Below are positions 7,669-15,190 of a stretch of DNA of 64,000 nt, in pieces. This stretch comes from Prevotella pectinovora (GTDB taxonomy: Bacteria > Bacteroidota > Bacteroidia > Bacteroidales > Bacteroidaceae), in the NCBI RefSeq assembly GCF_000834015.1, contig NZ_JXQI01000068.1, positions 61,690-125,689 on the forward strand, in the 5' to 3' direction. Each line of letters starts with the position of its first letter. The stretch's first letter is position 1. Below the pieces are notes generated by a model, which did not search any database, was not told the DNA's origin, and saw only the letters and a list, made by a program, of their open reading frames with translations. The position numbers and the translations under genes are program-made.

Positions 7669-8568
7669 ATGACAAAGAGAAATTTTGGAAAAGATTACAA
7701 GACTCCACGAGAACTTGTAACCTTATTGGAAAATCGTGGATTGATAATCAATGATAGGCAAAAGGCTCAATTGTATTTGGAGAGCATTGGCTATTATCGA
7801 TTGTCTGCGTATATGCATCCTTTGTTGAAGACTCCAAAGATTCTTCATCTGTATAAGGAAGGTGCTACATTTAACAAAGTGATGATGCTTTATCGCTTTG
7901 ACAAAAAGTTGCGCTTACTCCTTTTTAACGAGATTGAGAAGATCGAAATTGCTGTAAGAGAAGCCGTAATGAATATGACGGCTGAACGGACTGGTGATAT
8001 ATATTGGCTTACCAATTCTGCACTTTTTCGTGATCAGTCCATTTTCGTCAATAGTATGGCAATGTTGTCGAAGGAGTATGAACGTTCTACTGAAGACTTT
8101 ATAGAACACTTCAAAAGAACATATACAGAACCTTTTCCACCAGCATGGATTCTTGGTGAACTTCTCCCAATGGGTAGCGTGAATATGTACTACAGGAACT
8201 TGAAAGATAAAGGACTCAAAAAGCAGATCGCCAAGCGTTTCTGCCTTCATGCTCCAGTGTTTGAGTCTTGGCTTTCTGTGCTTACGCTTACTCGCAACGC
8301 TTGTTGTCATCACGCTCGTGTTTGGAACAAAGTCAACAAGATTATTCCAAATGATATGAGAGGCATGACTCGTCCTTGGATTACTATTCCTGCGGACAAG
8401 CGAAGAATCTATTATAACATGTGCATCATCAAGTATTTCCTTGACATCATCTCTCCCAACAATGACATGCTTGACAAAATGCACAATTTGTTCAGCAAGT
8501 TTCCAGAGATAGACCTGGCAGCTCTTGGATTCCCTGTTGGTTGGGAAAATGAACCTCTGTGGCAATGA
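7669..8568 (+). CDS. Abi_2/AbiF-type HEPN abortive-infection protein
   Basis: A 299-residue protein of the Abi_2 (AbiD/AbiF) family at full usual length. Family signatures seen are the opening KTPRELVTLLENRGLII, the tyrosine-rich IGYYRLSAYMHPLL near residue 40, the helix FNEIEKIEIAVREAV (about 86-100), WILGELLPMGSV (about 165) and a HEPN motif LTRNACCHHARVWN, with R209 and H214 in the R-x4-H spacing. HEPN proteins cleave RNA; AbiF and AbiD stop phage growth by abortive infection, and Cas13 is thought to descend from AbiF-like proteins. The start is the ATG 11 nt after the terminator T-run and lacks a strong Shine-Dalgarno. It is divergent from the CsgG operon leader. Phage defence is inferred from family. 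Confidence 0.85.
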   Translation: MTKRNFGKDYKTPRELVTLLENRGLIINDRQKAQLYLESIGYYRLSAYMHPLLKTPKILHLYKEGATFNKVMMLYRFDKKLRLLLFNEIEKIEIAVREAVMNMTAERTGDIYWLTNSALFRDQSIFVNSMAMLSKEYERSTEDFIEHFKRTYTEPFPPAWILGELLPMGSVNMYYRNLKDKGLKKQIAKRFCLHAPVFESWLSVLTLTRNACCHHARVWNKVNKIIPNDMRGMTRPWITIPADKRRIYYNMCIIKYFLDIISPNNDMLDKMHNLFSKFPEIDLAALGFPVGWENEPLWQ

Positions 8569-8799
8569 AGGAATATGAAGAGACTGTTAACCACCCCACA
8601 TCACCCATATTTTCTGCAATTTTGATGTGATTGAAAGTTAAATACGTTAAATCTTCACCTTTTCGTATCTAATCAGAATTCATACGGTCACTTTTCTACC
8701 GTTTAGAGCGTATAACACTGATAATCAACTAATAATAGATACTGCTCTTGAATTTGCCGAATCACAATCCTTGGAAAGCATATCAAAACATCAAGAAAC
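8569..8799. other. AT-rich intergenic stretch after the Abi gene
   Basis: Nothing coding is supported. The sequence is AT-rich with no strong hairpin after the Abi stop codon, so the transcription end is not obvious. It leads directly into the palindromic repeat array. Confidence 0.4.
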
Positions 8800-8897
8800 G
8801 GGCAAGCACCGTGCCCAAGTGGGGCAAGCACCTTGCCCCAAGTGAGAAAGCACCGTGCCCCAAGTGGGCAAGCACAGTGCCCAAAACTGTGCCCAAA
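8800..8897. repeat. Array A of 22-23-bp palindromic repeats
   Basis: Four units start at 8800, 8822, 8845 and 8867, of the form GGGCAAGCACCNTGCCCCAAGTG. Each carries the dyad GGCAAG-n-TTGCC or GCAC-GTGC; the third has the degenerate opening AGAAAGCAC, and a final half unit CTGTGCCCAAAG follows. A plus-strand ORF (8748-8933) runs through the array and encodes repeated KxAxTVPKW-like peptides, but it lacks initiation signals and I treat it as non-coding. The same unit, including the AGAAAGCAC variant in the same relative place, recurs at 35461-35536. Confidence 0.85.
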
Positions 8898-8983
8898 GTT
8901 TCTATAGAAGGAAACGTCAGTAAAGGAATATAACTATCAGCAATTGTTTCGATGAATATATACTATTTTCAGCAATAATGGTA

Positions 8984-9014
8984 ATTGCACTTATGGAAAT
9001 AATGTATAACTTTG
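8984..9014 (+). promoter_or_regulatory. Promoter of the DUF3737-PatB pair
   Basis: ATTG at 8984-8987, a 19-nt spacer and TAACTTTG at 9007-9014. The predicted start near 9021 leaves a leader of about 56 nt and excludes the upstream in-frame ATG at 8978. Confidence 0.7.
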
Positions 9015-9076
9015 CAGCGGACAACTACAAAGATACAACAAAACGGAATCAAACAAATAAAAAAACATACGACATC

Positions 9077-9922
9077 ATGCAAATCATAAAAGACAAACAA
9101 TTCGGAGGCGAACGCCCACTGTTCGCTTCTCACGACCTGCATATCGACAACGTGCTCATCACTGAGGGCGAGTCGGCAATAAAGGAATGCAGCAACATAA
9201 AGGCAACGAACTGCCGTTTCGAGGGTAACTATCCTTTCTGGCATGTCCATGGGTTTGAAATAGAAAACTGCTACTTCGCTGTCGGCGGACGTTCAGCCCT
9301 GTGGTATTGCGACCATCTGAAGATGCGCGACACGGTTATCGATGCGCCTAAGATGTTTCGCGAGATGAGCCATCTCGAACTGAAGAACGTAACGATGAAC
9401 GATGCCGACGAGGTGTTCTGGCGTTGCGACAACATACGCATAGAGAACCTGAAGATGCACGGCGGCACCTATCCATTCATGTTCAGCCATGACGTTTATG
9501 TTGATGGATTGGAGAGCGACAGCAAATACGTGTTCCAGTATGCAAGAAACATCGAGGTGCATAATGCGAAGATTACAACGAAGGATGCTTTCTGGGAGGT
9601 GGATAACGTTACCGTGTACGACTCCGAGCTGAACGGCGAATACCTGGGATGGCACTCAAGGAACCTGCGGCTCGTGAACTGCCACATCACCGGCGAGCAG
9701 CCCCTCTGCTATGCCCACGACCTCATTCTCGAGAACTGCACCTTCGGCGAAGACTGCGACCGCGCATTTGAATACTCCACACTGAATGCCGACATCAAGG
9801 GCTGCATCGCGAACATCAAGAACCCTATGTCGGGACGCATCGTTGCCGACAAAATCGGTTCCATTACCATCGACGAGAACATCAAGCAGCCTGCCGACTG
9901 CGTGATTGAGGAAAGAAAATGA
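9077..9922 (+). CDS. DUF3737 family right-handed beta-helix protein
   Basis: 281 residues from the ATG at 9077. The frame extends to 8978, but the promoter lies inside that extension and the family begins with IIKDKQFGGERPLF as here. The protein is built of short strands every 20-22 residues with patterns such as IENCYF, LKNVTM, IENLKM and LVNCHI, a pectate-lyase-like solenoid. Each turn carries an aromatic W/F followed by a polar residue (PFWHVH, VFWRCD, AFWEVD). DUF3737 proteins have no established activity. Its stop overlaps the next gene (ATGA at 9919), so it is coupled to a C-S lyase. No signal peptide, so cytoplasmic. Confidence 0.85.
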   Translation: MQIIKDKQFGGERPLFASHDLHIDNVLITEGESAIKECSNIKATNCRFEGNYPFWHVHGFEIENCYFAVGGRSALWYCDHLKMRDTVIDAPKMFREMSHLELKNVTMNDADEVFWRCDNIRIENLKMHGGTYPFMFSHDVYVDGLESDSKYVFQYARNIEVHNAKITTKDAFWEVDNVTVYDSELNGEYLGWHSRNLRLVNCHITGEQPLCYAHDLILENCTFGEDCDRAFEYSTLNADIKGCIANIKNPMSGRIVADKIGSITIDENIKQPADCVIEERK

Positions 9923-11091
9923 CGAATATGAAATATGATTTCGACAAGATAACGCCGCGACGCGGCACAAACTCATATAAATGGGACAGCACCGACGACA
10001 AGGAGGTGCTGCCGATGTGGGTTGCCGACATGGATTTCCCTACCGCCCCCTGCATCATCAACGCCCTGGAGAAACGTGTGGAGCACGGTATATTCGGCTA
10101 CACCCGTGTGCCGGAGGAATACTACGATGCGGTAATCTCATGGTTCAGCCGGCGCCACCATTGGAAGCCGAAGCGCGAATGGTTCATATATACGTCGGGA
10201 GTAGTTCCGGCATTGTCTGCCGTGATAAAGGCGTTGACCAATGTGGGTGATAAAGTGCTGACCCTAACTCCGGTATACAACTGCTTCTTCTCCTCTATCA
10301 GGAATAACGGATGCGAATTGGACAGCTGTGCATTGAGGTATGAGAACAACACTTTCTCCATCGACTATGAAGACCTGGAGCGTCGTGCCGCCGACCCGAA
10401 GACCACCCTTATGCTGCTCTGCAATCCGCACAACCCCTCGGGACGAGTGTGGACAAGGGAGGAGCTGCGACGCATAGGCGACATCTGCATCAAGAACAAT
10501 GTTGTCGTGGTGGCCGACGAAATCCACTGCGAACTGGTACACCCTGGATTCACCTACACACCGTTTGCCTCCGTGTCGGAAGAGTTCCAGAAGCATTCCG
10601 TCACCTGCGTTGCGCCGAGCAAGGCGTTCAACATCGCCGGACTGCAGATTGCCAACATCATCGTGGAGAACGACAAGTGGCGACAGCGCATCGACAAGGC
10701 GATAAACATCAACGAGGTATGCGACGTGAATCCGTTTGGCGTGATTGCCACCATCGCCGCATACAACGAGGGAGAGGAATGGCTCAATCAGCTGCTCCAG
10801 TATATCCACGGCAACTATCTCTTCTTCAAGGACTACTGTGAGGAGCATCTGCCCCAGTTGCCTGTGGCACCACTCGAAGGCACCTATCTCGCATGGATGG
10901 ACTGCCGGAGCCTCGGCATCCTGTCGGAAGAACTCGAAGAGGAACTCATGAAGGAAGCCAAACTATGGCTCAATGCCGGCAGCATTTACGGTAAGGAAGG
11001 CGAAGGCTTCATGCGTTGGAACCTCGCCTGTCCGCGACAGCTCGTAAAAGAAGGGCTGGAGAGATTCTCTCAGTTTGTTGATAAACGCTGA
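9919..11091 (+). CDS. PLP-dependent C-S lyase of the PatB/MalY family
   Basis: 390 residues, the usual length for PatB/MalY aminotransferase-fold cystathionine beta-lyases. Signatures are the N-terminal WVADMDFP, the substrate loop YTSGVVPALSA, LCNPHNPSGRVW, DEIHCELVH, and the PLP-lysine motif APSKAFNIAGLQ. The enzyme splits the carbon-sulfur bond of cystathionine or cysteine conjugates to give pyruvate, ammonia and a thiol. In some bacteria the product is homocysteine for methionine synthesis, in others H2S. It is translationally coupled to the DUF3737 gene through ATGA and ends at a strong terminator. Confidence 0.9.
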   Translation: MTNMKYDFDKITPRRGTNSYKWDSTDDKEVLPMWVADMDFPTAPCIINALEKRVEHGIFGYTRVPEEYYDAVISWFSRRHHWKPKREWFIYTSGVVPALSAVIKALTNVGDKVLTLTPVYNCFFSSIRNNGCELDSCALRYENNTFSIDYEDLERRAADPKTTLMLLCNPHNPSGRVWTREELRRIGDICIKNNVVVVADEIHCELVHPGFTYTPFASVSEEFQKHSVTCVAPSKAFNIAGLQIANIIVENDKWRQRIDKAININEVCDVNPFGVIATIAAYNEGEEWLNQLLQYIHGNYLFFKDYCEEHLPQLPVAPLEGTYLAWMDCRSLGILSEELEEELMKEAKLWLNAGSIYGKEGEGFMRWNLACPRQLVKEGLERFSQFVDKR

Positions 11092-11130
11092 TGGCACAAC
11101 TTTCTTGCAACCGATAGTAAGATAAAAACC

Positions 11131-11181
11131 AAAGGGTCCATACAAAATCAACTATTCTTGACTTCGTATGGACCCTTTTTT
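11131..11181. terminator. Bidirectional terminator between patB-like and fructokinase genes
   Basis: A 13-bp perfect stem (AAAGGGTCCATAC at 11131-11143 with GTATGGACCCTTT at 11166-11178) with T-runs on the plus side and a shorter T-rich tail on the minus side. It sits between two convergent genes. Confidence 0.85.
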
Positions 11182-11228
11182 GCTGCATAAAGCCTGCCAT
11201 TTAGAGTATATGGCTTTTGCTTTATTGC

Positions 11229-12104
11229 TTAGATTTCGAAATGTTCCTTTATGTCGGGCATCGCACCGTTCTGGGTGCACACATAGGCGCTCACTTCAAC
11301 GGCGAGCTTATGTGCTTCCCTTACAGGCTTTCCGCTGAGGATTGCTGCACAGAACGAACCGGTGAACGAGTCGCCAGCACCTACAGTGTCTGCCACTTCC
11401 ACCCGGGGCGTTTCCTGATATGACACACAGCCCGGAGTGAACACATAGCTGCCGTTCACGCCACACGTGAGCACCAGCATGTCGAGGTTGTACTTGCCGA
11501 GTATGAGCCAGCATTTGTTCTCTATGTCCAGACCTGGATAGCCGAACATCCTGCCTATCTGTATCAGTTCCTCGTCGTTAATCTTCAGTATGTTGCAGCG
11601 TTTCATAGATTCGCAGATCACATCCTTGGTATAGAAGTTCTGTCGCAGGTTGATGTCGAAAATCTTAAGGCAGTCTTTCGGTGTATTGTCGAGGAACTTG
11701 TAGATGGTCTCGCGGCTCACCACATTGCGCTGTGCCAGCGAGCCCCAGCATACTGCAAGCGTGTTTTCAGACACAGCCTTCACCTCGTCGGTGAAAGGAA
11801 TGTTGTCCCAAGCCACATTCTCCTTGATGTCGTATGTCGGAATACCTTCATCGTCAAGCTCCACCTGTACGGTACCTGTTGGATAAGGCACGCGTGGCAT
11901 TACATAGTTGAGTCCTTTTCCTTCCAACTGCTCTATAGTCTCTTCTGCAAGTTTGTCCTCGCCGAGGGCACTCACAGCAATGGAGTTGAGGCCAAATTGT
12001 CCGGCATGATAAGCGAAGTTTGCCGGTGCGCCGCCAAGTTTCTTTCCATCAGGCAAGACGTCCCAAAGAGCCTCGCCAAGTCCTACTACATATTTATCTT
12101 TCAT
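11229..12104 (-). CDS. Fructokinase, PfkB family
   Basis: 291 residues. It has the PfkB/ribokinase fold with N-terminal GLGEALWDVLPDGKKLGGAPANFAYH and the C-terminal anion-hole/catalytic motif DTVGAGDSFTGSF, whose Asp is the base. It should phosphorylate fructose with ATP to fructose 6-phosphate in the cytoplasm. As last gene of the susC-susD-GH32-MFS operon it traps the fructose released by GH32. The order resembles the Bacteroides thetaiotaomicron fructan locus, which also contains a fructokinase next to a sugar transporter. The gap to the upstream MFS gene is 70 bp. Confidence 0.9.
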   Translation of the reverse strand: MKDKYVVGLGEALWDVLPDGKKLGGAPANFAYHAGQFGLNSIAVSALGEDKLAEETIEQLEGKGLNYVMPRVPYPTGTVQVELDDEGIPTYDIKENVAWDNIPFTDEVKAVSENTLAVCWGSLAQRNVVSRETIYKFLDNTPKDCLKIFDINLRQNFYTKDVICESMKRCNILKINDEELIQIGRMFGYPGLDIENKCWLILGKYNLDMLVLTCGVNGSYVFTPGCVSYQETPRVEVADTVGAGDSFTGSFCAAILSGKPVREAHKLAVEVSAYVCTQNGAMPDIKEHFEI

Positions 12105-12174
12105 AGTCGTATATCTGAGTTTATTTATATCGTGTATCTGAATTCCCTATTATTATAACGGTTTCTCGTACAAG

Positions 12175-13329
12175 TTATTGTTTCACCTTATTTATATATG
12201 TGAACAGATAAACCACTCCGGCTGCCATTACAGCCACAGCACCAACCTGTCCGATGGCGTCGCTGGCGAATCCCATCAGGAGAGGGAACACCGTACCTCC
12301 GAAGAGACCCATAACCATCAGTCCGCTCACCTCGTTCTTATGCTCAGGCACCGAGATGAGAGCCTGCGAGAAGACGATGGAGAAGATGTTGGAGTTGCCG
12401 TATCCCACAAGAGCTATTGCTGCATAAAGAATGACTTTGCTTGTTCCTACGAACATTCCAGCCATACTCAGCGCCATCATCACCACGCTGATGATGAAGA
12501 ATGTGCGCGCCTTCATCACACGGAGGAAGAACGAACCCGTCAGACATCCCAAGGTTCTGAAGATGAAATAGAGGGATGTGGCGAAGGCTGCCTCGTTGAG
12601 AGACCATCCGAGACGCTCGATGAGAATCTTCGGAGCTGTAGTGTTGGTGCCTACGTCGATGCCCACATGACACATGATGCCGATGAAGGAAAGCAGCACG
12701 ATAGGTCTGCCGAGCAACCGCACACTGTCCATTATGCCGGTAGCCTTACCCTCGTTGTGCTCTTCCGGAATGGATGTGACGCAAAGGGCAGCGGCAGCCA
12801 CCATACCTATTATCATATATATGGGGAAGAGTATCCTCCATCCGAAGCCGAAACTCGGTATTGTAGCAATGGCTCCCCACATGGCTATGTATGGAGCTAG
12901 GAATGAGGCTATCGCCTTAACGAACTGTCCGAAGGTGAGCGTTGAGGCGAGGTTGCCCTTTATAACGACAGACACCAGTGGGTTGAGCGACGTCTGCATC
13001 AGAGTGTTGCCTATGCCGAGCAGGGAGAACGACACAAGCATCAGTGTGAAGTTCTCGCCGAAGAGCGGCAGAAGGAGCGACACTGTGGTCACGGCGAGCG
13101 AGAGCAACACGGTGTTCTTCTTGCCGATCTTGCTCATAAGCATGCCCGTGGGCACACTGAACAGGAGGAACCAGAAGAAGACGAGCGACGGGAACATGTT
13201 TGCCGTAGCGTCATTCAGGTTGAGGTCTTCTTTCACGTAGTTGGAGGCGATGCCTACCATATCTACGAATCCCATGGCGAAGAAACAGAGCATCACCGGG
13301 ATGAGGGTAAGTTTAGCAGATTTACTCAT
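12175..13329 (-). CDS. MFS sugar transporter, FucP-like, for fructose
   Basis: 384 residues with twelve hydrophobic segments. It resembles the fucose/glucose-galactose permease (FHS) branch of the major facilitator superfamily, with VDMVGIASNYVK in helix 1, a LMSKIGKKN loop between helices 2 and 3, and GGTVFPLLMGFASD near the end. It lies in the inner membrane. Its place between GH32 and fructokinase (25 bp after GH32) makes fructose or short fructo-oligosaccharides the likely substrate. Substrate is inferred from context, not from residues. Confidence 0.8.
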   Translation of the reverse strand: MSKSAKLTLIPVMLCFFAMGFVDMVGIASNYVKEDLNLNDATANMFPSLVFFWFLLFSVPTGMLMSKIGKKNTVLLSLAVTTVSLLLPLFGENFTLMLVSFSLLGIGNTLMQTSLNPLVSVVIKGNLASTLTFGQFVKAIASFLAPYIAMWGAIATIPSFGFGWRILFPIYMIIGMVAAAALCVTSIPEEHNEGKATGIMDSVRLLGRPIVLLSFIGIMCHVGIDVGTNTTAPKILIERLGWSLNEAAFATSLYFIFRTLGCLTGSFFLRVMKARTFFIISVVMMALSMAGMFVGTSKVILYAAIALVGYGNSNIFSIVFSQALISVPEHKNEVSGLMVMGLFGGTVFPLLMGFASDAIGQVGAVAVMAAGVVYLFTYINKVKQ

Positions 13330-13353
13330 TTTATTCTGTTTTATATAAGTTCA

Positions 13354-15069
13354 TTATTTCAGTTTATATACTGCATATTTCTTTGTCTTGCCCTTTATCG
13401 TTACCTTGTCGTAAGGTTTTGTTGGGAACACAAGGTTTGTCATAGCCATCTTTCCGTCGTTGTCGAACACCTCAATACTGCTCTTGTCGATGAATATGCG
13501 CAGCTTGTTCATCTTGCCATATACAGGGGCTGTAGTTATGGCAGCAAAGTCGCTGCTGAAATCGGTCTTTCCGCTTAGTGTGCGGTCCATCGAGAATGTT
13601 TCGTCCTTTGCCTTATATGTCATGACCACCTTCTCGCCCTTGCTGTTGCTCAGCGTAATCGTGGCATCACCCTTCAGATTGACCACCATTTCGCAAGCTT
13701 CGCTCAAAGACTTTGATGGTTTTTTACTTCGTGCAGCAGTAATCTCTTCTGATGGAGTAACGCTGCAATAAGTGTTGCCTTTATATTCGAAGAGTCCCAA
13801 GTCGCGAGGAATGGAGTTGGCAGAACGATACTGCAACGTAGGCACCTGATTGGCATACTGCCAGTTGCTCATCCATGCCAAAGCCACGTGTCTGCCGTTG
13901 GGAGCATTGTCGAAAGTAACGGTGGCATAGTGGTCTTTACCATAGTCCATCCATTTTGTCACTTCCGGTTTCGATTCGCAAGTAAATTTATGTCCGTCGA
14001 AGTCACCAACAAAATATTGTGTTGCCGAACCTCCGGAAGGACCTCCAGGATTTATGTTGCACACAAGCATCCATTTCTCTTTGTCTGTGCCACGTACTTT
14101 CATCTTCATCAAATCCGGGCATTCCCATACACCGCCATGACTGCCGTATTCGGCTCCGAACGAGCTTTCAAACTTCCAGTCTTTCAGATTGTCAGACGAG
14201 TAGATGTTCATCTGCTGACCGGCAGCGAGAATCATGTTCCATTTCTTGATATCCTCGTTCCAGAACATGTGAGGATCGCGGAAGTCGGGCACGTTGCTCG
14301 TTATTATCGGATTGCCATCATATTTTGTGAAAGTCTTTCCGTTGTCGGTGCTGTAAGCCATGCTCTGCGTCTGATTCTCACCGGCTGATGTGTAGAGAGC
14401 CACGATGGCGTTTTCTCCAAATCCGGCAGTGTTGTTCTTGTCTACCACTGACGAGCCGCTGAATATTGAGCCCCAAGCATCGGGCTGTACCGGGTCGCCT
14501 TGGAACGTCCAATGTATGAGGTCGGTTGATGTGGAGTGGCCCCATGTCATGTTCTCCCACTGCGAACCATAAGGGTTATGCTGGAAGTAGAGATGCCATA
14601 CACCGTCCTTGAAGAACATTCCGTTCGGGTCGTTCATCCACCCGTAAGCTGGGGTGTGATGGTAGAGCGGACGATATTGTTCGCGGTTTTTCGTGTCAAA
14701 GCTCTCTGCATTCTTGATATTCTTCCAGCAAGTGAAAGTGGAAATACCACCATCATTGCGGTAGTTGCCGTTCACGTGAATATCAAGAGCTAACGTCTTT
14801 TCCTCATTGAATTCATCCAGATAAAGCGGAACATAATAATCCACCTTGTTCATTGCCAGTCGTACATTGAGCGACTTCATCTGTTTGTTGCCGGCGATAA
14901 CCTTTATGTTGCTCATTTCTGCACTCTCCTGTACTGGCAGCAACAGGCATTTGTCCTTCTGCTGTATACGGTACAGACAATGGTTGCTGCTCAGAAACTG
15001 TGTTTCCTGTGCGCATGCTGTGCCTATTGATGCCAGAGCAATCAGAACTGATAATATATTTCTTTTCAT
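13354..15069 (-). CDS. Glycoside hydrolase family 32 fructanase
   Basis: 571 residues with a signal peptide (cleavage after GTACAQ) and no lipobox, so probably periplasmic. After an N-terminal extension of about 120 residues (DUF4980-like) comes the five-bladed propeller. It has the nucleophile block WMNDPNG, FRDPHMFW with the transition-state Asp, and WECPDL with the acid/base Glu. The C-terminal beta-sandwich (about 440-571) ends YAVYKLK. These enzymes release fructose from levan, inulin or sucrose. The family cannot tell levan from inulin by motif alone. It lies 121 bp downstream of susD and feeds the transporter and fructokinase that follow. Confidence 0.92.
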   Translation of the reverse strand: MKRNILSVLIALASIGTACAQETQFLSSNHCLYRIQQKDKCLLLPVQESAEMSNIKVIAGNKQMKSLNVRLAMNKVDYYVPLYLDEFNEEKTLALDIHVNGNYRNDGGISTFTCWKNIKNAESFDTKNREQYRPLYHHTPAYGWMNDPNGMFFKDGVWHLYFQHNPYGSQWENMTWGHSTSTDLIHWTFQGDPVQPDAWGSIFSGSSVVDKNNTAGFGENAIVALYTSAGENQTQSMAYSTDNGKTFTKYDGNPIITSNVPDFRDPHMFWNEDIKKWNMILAAGQQMNIYSSDNLKDWKFESSFGAEYGSHGGVWECPDLMKMKVRGTDKEKWMLVCNINPGGPSGGSATQYFVGDFDGHKFTCESKPEVTKWMDYGKDHYATVTFDNAPNGRHVALAWMSNWQYANQVPTLQYRSANSIPRDLGLFEYKGNTYCSVTPSEEITAARSKKPSKSLSEACEMVVNLKGDATITLSNSKGEKVVMTYKAKDETFSMDRTLSGKTDFSSDFAAITTAPVYGKMNKLRIFIDKSSIEVFDNDGKMAMTNLVFPTKPYDKVTIKGKTKKYAVYKLK

Positions 15070-15190
15070 ATCTCTGTATTCTTAAATTAAAATGTTATCC
15101 TGAATCAATCCAATCACCTTTTCTGACTAAAGTTTACCTATTAATTTCTTTTGACTAACCTATACTTACATTATAAGAAAATCAATATTC

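Noticed and set aside
8800..8897. CRISPR array
   Set aside because: Units abut with no variable spacers and no cas genes are present; the same holds for the other short arrays.
8748..8933. Plus-strand ORF of 61 codons through the palindromic array
   Set aside because: Its repetitive peptide follows from the DNA repeat; array B has the same DNA but its open frame is on the other strand, so the DNA, not a protein, is conserved.
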